DNA of 64,000 nucleotides from Stagonosporopsis chrysanthemi (lineage: Eukaryota > Ascomycota > Dothideomycetes > Pleosporales > Didymellaceae). The DNA is taken from the NCBI GenBank assembly GCA_022560025.1, contig JAFISE010000061.1:62001-126000 (forward strand). The letters are read 5' to 3'. Shown piece after piece: positions 1 through 10,034 of this stretch; positions within the stretch are counted from its first letter, which is position 1; the number at the start of each line of letters is the position of its first letter. Both the position numbers and the translations under genes were made by a program. The notes below the pieces were generated by a model. It had not been told where the DNA came from. It searched no databases and worked only from the letters and a program-made list of their open reading frames with translations.

Positions 1-1778
1 CCTGATCTGACTCTGATCGCTCTTCGCATGTCGGACAACAAGTACACAGGCAAAGGATCGACTGATACCGGACACCGCTTATTCAACACCATGTACTTGC
101 CATAGGCATCCGAGCGGCTGATTCATCGAGAGAGGTGTAAATGATTCGCACACAAGTCACACCCAGTCTGCACACATAATCCTCTCACGAGCCTCAAACA
201 TTGCCCGGCAACGCTCGGGCCGCCATATGATGACGTAGTGACCCACACTTTATGAGACAACTGAGTTAGTAGCAATCGTAGATTAAGATGCAATTTTTTG
301 GTGTTGTTCTTCCTCCAGTTCACCATTTTGTCTGAATATCCTCCCACCGCAATGGCGTAAAGGCTTTTGCTCGAGCCATTCTGCCTTGCCATCTGTCTCG
401 GGTCTGTTAATAGAGCGGGCAGGCAGTTTGACACCATATTTAAATCTCGGAGAAGGTATCTTGGGCATCATCTTGATGTGCCATCCTCCCCTCGCTGTAG
501 TTCTCAGCCGCGCATCAGCATCTTGTCCACCTCTTGTCCTCACTCAGTCGCAATTTGATTCATTCAGCGCCTGATAGCATCGCTACATCTGCATCAAAGT
601 TTTCACTGGGAACAATGTCTTCGGCGCATACGGCTCCTTCGCACAAGAAAGACACAAGACCATTGGGAACGAATGCTAGTGAACGATTGTGGATTTTGTA
701 CTCTTGCAATCTCGAATGTGCCAGTCAGCCATCTCTCCGCAAGCACAGCATGACTTGTACTTACGTCCTAGCTCTTTCATTGTATTTTGTGCCTTTCGAG
801 GACGTCTTTGTGAAAATTGCAGATAGCTTTAGTGTTGGCGACAGCTTCTGATACAAGGGCTTCCACATTCGAGTTCCAGATACAACATGAGAAAGTCATC
901 AGCACTAGATAGAGTAACTGCTGGTGACGGTGGTAAGAAGTGACATTCATATGCTCGATCCATGTCTTACAGGGTCTGTTGCCAGGGTACCGCAGAGTGT
1001 TGAGCCCAGCAAGATGGATTAACCCAAAGGTACCGCTTGCCAAATTTTCGATCAGTGTGATTGCATCCCGTAAGACTCCAGTCAAATACGGGTCATGAGC
1101 TGAACTTCTTAGGAAGTCCTTCAAGGTTGTCCTCAGTGAGCTTGGACCGAGGATCATCTTCTTGGACATAGCTGAGCGCAAGATAACGACAAAGCGTTGC
1201 AGGTCGATCGCGAACAACGCACAAGATTCGTGTATGAACAAGACCTAAATACATTGTTGGCTTCTCAGAGGTGTCAGATCGTTACAGGGGCTATGCGAAT
1301 ATTATAACGCGCAGTACAGCGTCTGATCTCGTCAAAATCCAGGTACGGTCCTCTAAATACGCGACCAAAGTGTGACTGAGCAGGAACGGGCCCACACAGC
1401 CCTATACCTTGGGTGAAACGAACTTGAATTTCAGCTAATCAGCCCACACGATGACGTACAGGAATGGCGTTCGACATTGGTGGCTCCGCTCTAATCCAAG
1501 AGAGCGAACCTATTTGGCGTAAATCGGTACAATCGTCACACGTACGCTAGTCCTGGTGTGGCAAAAATTAGCGCAATGCAGCCGGGCTCATTCACTTTGG
1601 GTGCTTGTGGCGCCAACCTTGCTTCTGGGAAGACGTGATTTGCTGTCGACTTGTTCAGAACACCCATCAGCTAAGCCCATAGAAGTCACGCAATATGTGA
1701 GATTTCCTCACGTATACATCGCAGCTGAGCTGTTAAGAAGGCGTGGTCCCTCAAACCAGCTTCAATGCGAGCCACGAA
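1..1778. other. Left-edge region without an assigned gene
   Basis: I see no gene I can support here. The longest open stretch is on the minus strand at 777-1241 (154 codons). It opens with TTG, and its first ATG is 24 codons in, near 1169. Its composition is protein-like, but I recognise no domain in it. It could be the remnant or one exon of a gene, or chance. The other open frames are short and overlap each other on both strands. Confidence 0.4.
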
Positions 1779-3488
1779 ATGTCAACAAATCAAATTCCCC
1801 TGATTTTTTCTAACGAACAACAGGCTGATACAAAGCGGCAAACATGTATCCAAGAAATCCTGAAATCCAACTACGTAGGGCCTGTCCGGGCTTTGCAAGC
1901 ATCTCTCAATGAGTTCCGTCACTGGAGCGCCGATGATGTTATGGCTCTCTTCAGCGAGCTCCCACCACTTCCTGATAGGCTTCTCTATCCCATGGGCCCA
2001 GAAGCTCGTTACCCGTCGTCGGGCAGTAGACGATGGGCGGGAGTTACAGGCGCGGTGGCTCTTGCTGGTGTCGTTGACTTGGTGGCTGTAGCCGCTTCAC
2101 CGATGATTTTCTTGAGATCCTCGCAGCAACAACGGAAAGAGGCACTATCTGCCTTGTTGGAAGCGAACAAGTTGATTATTAGCTCCCAAATCTTTGTGTC
2201 GGCGAGTTTGGAGCTTATGGAAAGGGCCGGGAAATGCAATCAGGCTCTCTGCGTGAACAAGTGGGGTCAATTCAAGATCCTCAGCTCCGGCTATGCGGCA
2301 GTGTCCCACGTCTGGGCGGAGACTATGGGCTTCGAATACCATGACGAAAAGTTGGATCAGGACGAACGTGGGATACTCATGACTCATTTCAACAAGATAA
2401 TGGGCAAAGTGTTGCAGTGTGGATATAAATGGATCTGGCTCGACCTGTTGGCCATCCCAAAGAGATCGACCCATGGGACAAACGCTTCTCGCTTCACGGA
2501 AACTAAGACACTCATTATCAATAGTCTCCACTCCATCTATCGCAACGCAGAAGCTGTTGTGATCTTGGACGCCTTCGCTCTGAATCTTCCTTCTGGAGAT
2601 CCTTTCAAGATCGCTCCGTTGCTGGTTTGTGGTATGTGGTTAACCCGAGTTTGGACGTACCAGGAGGTGAAACTGGCGCGTAAAGCCCTAGTTGTTACTG
2701 CCACAGATGTGATCGATCTTCAAGATATCCGGAAGGCTGTCGCATTGCAGGAACATTTTGACCCTAGAAAGTGGTCTGAACTACATAAAACCATTGCGCG
2801 TCTGCAACCCATCCACGACCACGGGATAAATTTGGCCGATATAGCATTGTCTAGCACAAATCGGAACACGGAAAATCAAGTCGACTATGCCCGTGGATTC
2901 TTCGCGTTGCTTGGACTTCAGTGGCAAGCAGGCTGGACATACGAGGACGGCATACAGCACATCTACAGGTCTCGGCCGCAAGAAGCAGCTATGATTGCAT
3001 CTATGCACAGCCCACGTGGTCTACCCAAACCCTTCTCATGGGCACCAAAATACCTCGTCCACCTTGAAGGTGAGTCTCGTGAGCCTTATGAGCTTACGTG
3101 CGCCAGCAATGGTCTCACCGGCTTATGGTTCACAACAACGGTACTGCAGTTTATTTCTGTCAATTTGTATGATGACTCCGAAACTAAAAGTGGCGGCGGA
3201 AGAATGTGCTTCCAGCTCCTTGCAAAGAATGTGTCTGGAGCGCCCGCAATGATTACTGTGGTTACTTGTAGCACCGACTGGACAGAGGCCCATAAACACT
3301 GGGCTGGCGCTATACCTGAAGGAAACACAAGGCTCCTTTGTTCGAATGCCTTTGAAGGAAAATCTCCTTTTCCTATTGTGTTGCTTTGTATCCAGCTTAC
3401 GGATGATGCAGTGGCTGAAGTGTCAGCAAGTGCAATATTGGTCAATGGAAAGGTCAACGCTCCCCAAGTTCAGTGGCTGTTGACGTAA
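1779..3488 (+). CDS. HET-domain (heterokaryon incompatibility-like) protein
   Basis: A single-exon protein of 569 residues. The first in-frame ATG upstream of the conserved region is at 1779; an earlier GTG at 1743 adds only 12 residues and is less likely. The HET signature runs from about residue 172 (YAAVSHVWAE) through WIWLDLLAIPK (about 218-228) and a stretch around IYRNAEAVVILD to WLTRVWTYQE (about 288-297). HET domains are TIR-related and trigger cell death in non-self recognition when joined to a sensor. A hydrophobic stretch at about 87-112 could be membrane-associated. The C-terminal 200 residues resemble nothing I know. The gene is convergent with the SHRW-domain gene at 3882-5633, about 390 bp away. 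The HET call is firm; the biological role is inferred. Confidence 0.8.
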   Translation: MSTNQIPLIFSNEQQADTKRQTCIQEILKSNYVGPVRALQASLNEFRHWSADDVMALFSELPPLPDRLLYPMGPEARYPSSGSRRWAGVTGAVALAGVVDLVAVAASPMIFLRSSQQQRKEALSALLEANKLIISSQIFVSASLELMERAGKCNQALCVNKWGQFKILSSGYAAVSHVWAETMGFEYHDEKLDQDERGILMTHFNKIMGKVLQCGYKWIWLDLLAIPKRSTHGTNASRFTETKTLIINSLHSIYRNAEAVVILDAFALNLPSGDPFKIAPLLVCGMWLTRVWTYQEVKLARKALVVTATDVIDLQDIRKAVALQEHFDPRKWSELHKTIARLQPIHDHGINLADIALSSTNRNTENQVDYARGFFALLGLQWQAGWTYEDGIQHIYRSRPQEAAMIASMHSPRGLPKPFSWAPKYLVHLEGESREPYELTCASNGLTGLWFTTTVLQFISVNLYDDSETKSGGGRMCFQLLAKNVSGAPAMITVVTCSTDWTEAHKHWAGAIPEGNTRLLCSNAFEGKSPFPIVLLCIQLTDDAVAEVSASAILVNGKVNAPQVQWLLT

Positions 3489-3881
3489 ATCAGACAAAGG
3501 ACAGCAATAAAGTTACCATGAGCATATGCTAGTCATGTGTTCTGTCATTTGTCTAGGCCAGCATCATCTTCATGCAGACATGTCGCAGTGAGTGCAAGCA
3601 GTGCGGGAAGATTTGAGGATTGAACTGAGGTTCTATTGGGTGAAGCTACGAACAGTATGTATACATGGGTAGCTGTAAACAGCGCTAGTGCAGGAGAGGC
3701 AGCCTCGTCTCACCAGAGGTGAGGTGCAACTGCACGTGAGGCAGGAGATGCCCTCAACCGTGACAAGACACGTACAACTAACCTAGGCATCGTTTTGCTA
3801 CCGGAGAAGGAGATTGTTCATGCAGTCTGACTAGTGATCATGAGAGTGCATACATTTATCCCATTGAGCGTAACCCTCTAT

Positions 3882-5633
3882 CTAGACGTCTCGCCAGTCA
3901 CACGTGAAGTCTTTGTACCCCACAATATGTAGACCTGGATCCTTCTGCAGCCGACTCAGCGCCGTGAGAAACAGATTTGAGAGACGCTCCGCTCCAGGTT
4001 GGATGGATTTCTGAGTACCTTGACAATGAGCGTAAAGAAGCGCCAGACCCAGAGGAATTCTCTCAAGATAAATGAACTGATCCACATCGTCGGCCTGTGG
4101 CAGCTCCAGATCAGCAATGTCCATAGCCTTATCTATGATTCGCAGGAGAGGGAATGCTTCTGTTTTTTGACTATACATAATCGAAAGGGTTTTCAGACCA
4201 CGGAATGTGGCATTGAAAAGAGATTGTGTCCGAATAGGAAGCTCGCAACTGCCTGGGTTTCGTTGCTGATAGGACTTCCATATTGCTGTCGCACGAGCGT
4301 GGTTGCTCAGCGTACATTCATCAGCCTCCCAGCGGTAAGTTAAGACCGAATCGATGTCAATCCCGTCTTTAATGTGCTCAACAGGAATGTCTGCAAGTAT
4401 CAGAGGTTTCTCGTCCGCCACTCTAGCCAGGCAGTCAATGAAAAAATTCCTCCACCCTGAATGACCGCTCATGCGAGCCAATAGTATATGAAGACCGCAG
4501 CGTGTGTAGTCTTTAATGTTATAGCAACACATGTTGTAATACTGCATGCTCATCGTGATCAAAAGATCGACGTTTCGAGGCGGTGCCATGAGCAAGTTCG
4601 TCCGGATGCTCAAGAGAAAGTCCTCGTGCGACGGCCAGATTTGTGGTACGCGGGGAAATGTCAAGAAAGGAGTTGGCCATTTGCGAGGGAAAGCGCCTGG
4701 GACCGTTCCAGTTCCACTTTCGTGCTGAGGTAGGCGGTCTTCCTCTACGACCTCTATATCGGCATAATACATAGGCATGAGGTAATTCCAATTATACCGA
4801 GAAGATTGCTCCCAAGTATCTATTATTCTTTTGAGTTGGTTCAAAAAGTCAATTCCAGGCTTTTGCTTAGTACTCAGGAGGCGCTTGTCGATGGGTTGTC
4901 CTAACAGGTCTTCCCTCAGAACGATCGCGTTTTTCATGCTGTTCCAGGACGAGAAGCAAATCTCAGATATGCACCAAGCGCGATCAATGTAATCGTCACC
5001 GTCCCTCCTGATGCTAACAATAAAATCGCATGAGCTTATCAAAGAGGGTAGGTCTCGGAGACCGTTCTTAAACGCTACTCTGTCGGCCGGTGTTCGGTCA
5101 TCGACTCCTGAAATTATCTTTTGAGGCAGACACATATAGTCTAACCAAATACCGATCGTTTCCAGTACTTTTGAGTCCACTTTGCCGCCATTGGATGCCA
5201 CTCTGCTCAGAATATTGGCAGCCTGAAGGTATCCATGGACTCTTAGAGTCTTGATATACTTCGTCCTTTGTGTTTGAGGCAGATCATATGTGGATGCGAG
5301 GTTGACCATGGCTTCCAGCAGATATTTGATGGACCGTAATTGCTCACCGTTCGTGTCAGGATGAGTTGGGGATGCCCACCTATGAGAGATGAATAACACA
5401 CATACTGGTGGTTCGTACCATTCAAAAGCTGTTGGGTGTATGTCTTGGCAGCGTGGAATTGTCTGGAAATCCAGAATCTGATTGGCATGAAGTATCCTGG
5501 AGAATTGTGGTAGTCTCTCGCGTTCGATCGCTTCGATCTTTCCGAGCACATTTTCCTGTGATTGTCTAGGTTTGCTAGACGGCAAAGACGAGACCGCTTT
5601 GGTAGCTATGCGAAACAAGGATCCCCAAACCAT
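3882..5633 (-). CDS. TIR/HET-like SHRW-domain protein
   Basis: An uninterrupted 583-residue protein starting at the ATG at 5633. After a basic N-terminus, the segment from about residue 80 reads VLFISHRWASP, then GEQLRSIKYLLE, IGIWLDYMCLPQK, a stretch ISSCDFIVSIRRDGDD, and DRAWCISEI. This order (SHRW, WLDY.CLPQ, RAWC..E) is that of a TIR/HET-superfamily fold: an aspartate-containing strand, then a conserved Cys-Glu helix. The rest, about residues 270-583, is helix-rich and not recognised. By analogy with HET and TIR proteins it may act in self/non-self recognition or cell-death signalling, but no catalytic function can be proved from sequence. It faces the HET gene at 1779-3488 tail to tail. 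Confidence 0.7.
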   Translation of the reverse strand: MVWGSLFRIATKAVSSLPSSKPRQSQENVLGKIEAIERERLPQFSRILHANQILDFQTIPRCQDIHPTAFEWYEPPVCVLFISHRWASPTHPDTNGEQLRSIKYLLEAMVNLASTYDLPQTQRTKYIKTLRVHGYLQAANILSRVASNGGKVDSKVLETIGIWLDYMCLPQKIISGVDDRTPADRVAFKNGLRDLPSLISSCDFIVSIRRDGDDYIDRAWCISEICFSSWNSMKNAIVLREDLLGQPIDKRLLSTKQKPGIDFLNQLKRIIDTWEQSSRYNWNYLMPMYYADIEVVEEDRLPQHESGTGTVPGAFPRKWPTPFLTFPRVPQIWPSHEDFLLSIRTNLLMAPPRNVDLLITMSMQYYNMCCYNIKDYTRCGLHILLARMSGHSGWRNFFIDCLARVADEKPLILADIPVEHIKDGIDIDSVLTYRWEADECTLSNHARATAIWKSYQQRNPGSCELPIRTQSLFNATFRGLKTLSIMYSQKTEAFPLLRIIDKAMDIADLELPQADDVDQFIYLERIPLGLALLYAHCQGTQKSIQPGAERLSNLFLTALSRLQKDPGLHIVGYKDFTCDWRDV

Positions 5634-6589
5634 GCCAGTCTTTACCTCCGTAATGGACCTGAAGTGTAATCGAAGGCCAGTAAATGTAACCGAGACTGTA
5701 AGGGAATAAACGCAGGGCGTAAGATCGATCGCTGAGAAAAGAGCGTGCGAGTGGTTGACCTTTCAATATGACTACTGTAAGTCGACATCGGCTCGATCTG
5801 CAGCTAAACTGACAAGGCTTTATATATGCCTTATCAATCCGTGAAATGAGTAGCGCATCTCGATGGGCGCCAGGAATCGGCTTTTGTGGCAGTATCGCTG
5901 TCCGCCACACAAAGTCACCCACGTGTTCGCGGAGCTGCCCCCGCGATCGTGGTGCAACACGAATCAACATGCAAGCTAGCTAACCCTGCATATATAATAC
6001 GCGCAAGCATGCTTTTCCACCAACGCGAGCTTTAGTCTTATCATTGAACTTATGAAAAATGCAAGCGAGATGGAGTGACAAAGACAGTATATGCTATCGT
6101 AGCATATACTGTAGTGCTTAGAGCTTATAGTTAGGTCTCATTAGAATTACAAACTGTACAATACTACAGGGGAGCTTTCTATAAGAATTCTATAGTATTA
6201 CAAAGCTGATTCAGTCTGATAACTCATATTTCCGGTGACTGGCAAGATGCACGAACCCCTTCTGATCTGGTACATTACTTCAAGGGCCGCTCGGCCTGCT
6301 TGTGAATTCCGATTAGCTGATCAATGCTTACAACCAATCAGAAGCGAGTCATGGCCTAGCGTACCATACTTGGTGGGGTCATTACATTATACTGGTCGTT
6401 ATAAAGCTACGCATAGTACTTGGTATAAAAGTAGTTAAAGCACCGCTACACCTTTTTAATCACATATAGCGTCCTACCTTGTCTTAGCAGGCAGCAGGGC
6501 GTGTGGACATATCGCATAATTAACCACTATAACAACACATTTCTATCTCAGCATACAACGATCCCTGTACAACTAAAGTACCAGGTATA
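5634..6589. other. AT-rich intergenic region
   Basis: No gene is supported between the SHRW-domain gene and the pseudogene. The stretch 5990-6500 is AT-rich with many TATA-like words, and it contains the perfect hairpin at 6084-6112. It may include a degraded non-coding mobile-element remnant, but no terminal repeats or target-site duplications were seen. Confidence 0.4.
6084..6112. repeat. Perfect 13-bp inverted repeat (hairpin)
   Basis: Two perfect 13-base arms, ACAGTATATGCTA and its reverse complement, are separated by TCG. The dyad stands alone in an AT-rich intergenic stretch. It lacks a following T-run that would suggest a terminator, so its role is unknown. Confidence 0.75.
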
Positions 6590-8855
6590 TCACTCATACA
6601 GTCTGCCCCTCGCCGTCCGTGCGAACTCATCTTTGCCGTCCGTAGTCCCAATGACCAAGCTACCGATATCTGCCCCCTTTTCAGCGTCCCCAAAGCGTAC
6701 CTCGCCTTTCTTGAGCAATCGCGCGCGGGTTGATGCCCCGTATGCGTGCCGCTTTCTGGGAGCAGTATGTACTGGTTGTTCCTGGTTGATAGACTAGAGA
6801 TGTTCATCATCACCTCAGGGCCTTTGATATAGAAGAACTGTATTAATGGTGAAAACATGCTTGCAAGTATTAAGACAATCGATGAGACGCATAGTGTGAT
6901 CACCCATGGCTTGTGGGCTAAGACGACTTCTGTTGAGGTGTTCTCGGTGCCTAAAGCTGGCCAGACCTTTCCTTCCAACAAAGTGGTTTCGTTGAAGACA
7001 AACCAAAGAATATTCTCTGGTGCGTGGTCTGGGTGATCAGTCCTGTCGTTTTGTATGTGGTTTACGAATGACACGTTATTGTCCCAGAAACAAGCGGTGT
7101 CATCGTTCAAGCCGCCAGCTATCGTGTAGATGCCGTTTGTGACAGTGAAGTACGTGTTGAGTAGCTGTGCTAATCGTATCGAATAGTTTTCTGTAGTAGT
7201 GAGGGGGGGTGCAAACCACTGCCGATCGTCGCCCAACGTAACGAACGACTCAGGATTTGCAAGGTAGTGATCTACTAACGTCGGTTGGAGCAGTTTTCCT
7301 CGGGCGCTGTTGACGATACGGTAAAAGAGGCTCTGTGTAAATGGTGGAGGGAGATCCAAGAGAGTCCATGCATCTGGCAGAGTGGCTAGGCGAGACCGGC
7401 GTACCCTGGTTACCGCACACGACGTGCTCAGTGGACAGAACACCTCCGATTCCACATAGCTACTTGTAAGGTTGCAGCCAAGAACATAGTTGTTGGCATT
7501 CCAGCTCCCGGAATGATACTGGAAATGAAAGGGAGCCAGTTCCATTGGGTTAGAAAAAGGTCTAGTCCTTTGCGTCGCGTTCTTATAAGTAATGAAGGCT
7601 CCAGTGCCTTCAAAATGAACCGTATCTGGAGGTAATTCAGAGACAAGTAGAACCTCCTCTACAGAGACCGTCGTGAGCGTACACTCGGTGTGAAGATAAG
7701 TCGTTTGGATATCAGCGCGATAGTCGACAAAGTGCGTCGAGTTTGCACCAGTGAATGGAACACCGATTAAGGCTGCATACGAATCGGAGCTCCTATCAGA
7801 ACATCCGTACCGCCCGTCGGTATCGGGCACAGCGTATGCCTCATAATGTTCGATTCTTGGTATCTTAACATTTTCCTACGAATCGAGAGGAAAGGACCTG
7901 GAGGCCGTGGAGGCAGTGATCGTACTGACAAATAGCGAATCGACAATTGGCCACAGGGCTGCTTGACCACTATGTAAGAACCCTGTAACAAACCCATTGT
8001 GTACAAAATAGTTGAAATTTGCAGGAATCGTCAAATTCCTAACGCCGACTGTCATTTGTCGAAGAGATGCCCGCCCGCCGATCGGTGACAACGCCCAAAC
8101 AGCTATCAAGGCAATTGCTACAAAACTAGTAGTTTGTAACTGGAACTGAGACACAACTGTGCTACTGAGCGAAGTGCTTGCTGCAAGTGTGTCTAGGACT
8201 CCGATTTTTTCACCACACTCCAGACGCTAACGCAGAAGAGTATGCGTTGAACGTCCAAGAATTATGGCAAATAGAATAGGGAAAATCGTCGGTCCCTATA
8301 CATAGTCAGTATATGGAGGCATTAAGGATCTTGGCTGCTGACGTATTGCGTTGCGTTCAACAACATATCAGTTGCCCGCGGGTTTTCAGCCGTTGAGGCC
8401 CCATTGTAGTGGCTAACCGCGACCGCGAACGCAAGAAACGCTGCTGCACATAACAATAGCAGGATATCAAAGTTAAGATCCATCATGGTCTTCCACCAGG
8501 GTGTTTAAATGACTTTCGGTGCAGTAGGCCAGCCTTTCGGTGTCGCTGATGGGCCCAAGGCGTCCAGCAAAGGCGTGGCGGTCGTTCCCGTAGATGCAGA
8601 TACATGCCTTTCGTGAGTCATCCGACTTTGTTTCTGTTCGTGATAGTTTCCATATGGTTCACCTGTCGGTGCCACTGTCCCTTTACGAGATACGTGACCG
8701 TACGATCGACTCGTGGCAGCTTCCTGCGGGGTGATCTCTTCCTGATCACCAGAACTTAGGAACCAGGTTGTCTCAGTCGCCATCCTCTCGATAGGGCTCA
8801 TTTGGTACGCCCGATCTTCGACCAGAAATTGAGTGTTCTCGCGTGTCGGTGACAT
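6590..8855 (-). pseudogene. Decayed fungal multi-spanning membrane protein
   Basis: The reading starts at 8855 (MSPTRENTQF) with a disordered cytoplasmic head. It continues with a membrane segment (MMDLNFDILLLLCAAAFLAF), then GPTIFPILFAIILGR, a region like EKIGVLDTLAAS, the conserved ALSPIGGRASLR, and a long ectodomain rich in N-glycosylation sequons. A last membrane span follows (WVITLCVSSIVLILASMF), then a C-terminus containing RARLLK. This matches an uncharacterised ascomycete membrane family. Lesions in otherwise conserved sequence are a stop at 8505-8507, a stop at 8227-8229 between LLR and RLECGEK, a stop at 7876-7878 just before ENVKIP, and a one-base deletion in the C-run at 6736-6739 that throws the conserved C-terminus out of frame. 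One intron ends near 8302. The first stop might be hidden by an unrecognised intron; the other lesions are not easily spliced away. Confidence 0.75.
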
Positions 8856-10034
8856 GATGCGTTGTGGCAGTGATATTGAGTAAGCTGAGGATTTGGAGAT
8901 TCGGCTGGGGCTGGGCTTTACTTTTGATCTTGATCACATGTTAGTGGCAGCCGAGGCTGAGATCGAGCAGAGCCAGCTTTGGATTCGTTTACAGAAGCCG
9001 TCGCGCTAGACCATTGGTGAGAAGGCTTTGGGGGCCGACTTGGCTACACCACCTTACGGCGAGTCGTCCATAATCAAACTGGGGCGGGTAAGCTTGTGGG
9101 GGGGGGGGGGGGGGGGCACTAGTTACACGACACGCAGTGTGACGAAACAAGCTGCACTCACAGAAGATACCCTTGATTGCGACAAACAGTGGCAGATACC
9201 AGCGGTGGAAGTCGGAATTTTAAATGCTTGAAGCTGTAGAGCTACTACCACCCTGTAAGTCTGTTTTTTTGAAAGATGTTTAAAATGCGCTGTCGTTGTG
9301 CTCTGTCGCAGCAAAAGAGCGAGCTTGTGGATGTTTTTTTACTTTTCTATGGTTTGGTGCGCAGCTTACATACAATTATTCTCAAGACGAGCTACGCTTT
9401 CAGCCGACATTCGTAGCCTGACGTAACAGTGATGTCCATGCGACTAAATAATGACCGTGAATAACATCTCTGCCAATGTAGACTTCCCGATATGGCGAGT
9501 CTCGGCCTTCTCCTTGTATCCACATCATATTGCTGAGCCAAATCACCTTGTAGTTTATATGTATCCTGCTATCTGTTCAGCGTTGTTAAAGCCAGATTAT
9601 AGATCGAATTCTGATCACACAACACATATGTAAGCCAAGGCTTAGGTTGATAAGCGGCTTCGCATCTGCGTAGCCAGTATCAGGGTGGAGCAAACAGAAA
9701 GTGTTGCTGCCTTCTGGCGGCTCACCACAGACATACTCAGAATCGACACCGGCTTTCCGAGCCATTTAAGAAGATTAATTCTATCGGTCAACTATTCCTA
9801 AACAGGTGCCGCGTAAGCCCTAGACTTCGGAGGCGCTTAATTGAGAATCACGATTCGCTAGCCATATAATTTGTGGATCGCCCACTTGACTTCTTCCAGG
9901 AGGACAACGTACCAAGCGCTGACAGGCAGACTCCTTGACTCTTTAAGCTTATCTTCCAGCTGATTGAACCTCTAATTTTGACATATGTTTGCTGAAATAT
10001 AGTCACTGCTGGTATTGCGGTGGATTCTCTCACT
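8856..10034. other. Intergenic region with a poly-G tract
   Basis: No gene is supported between the membrane-protein pseudogene and the HET-propeller gene. The notable item is the 19-base G run at 9098-9116. The remainder is ordinary non-coding sequence with scattered short open frames. Confidence 0.5.
9098..9116 (+). repeat. Homopolymer run of 19 G
   Basis: An uninterrupted run of 19 guanines follows AGCTTGT. Runs of this length can form G-quadruplexes and are prone to length errors in polymerase copying and sequencing. A second run of 17 G lies at 17810-17826. Confidence 0.9.

Noticed and set aside
6590..8855. Claim that all lesions are repeat-induced point mutations
   Set aside because: The ancestral codons of two stops are uncertain, and the one-base deletion is not of that type.
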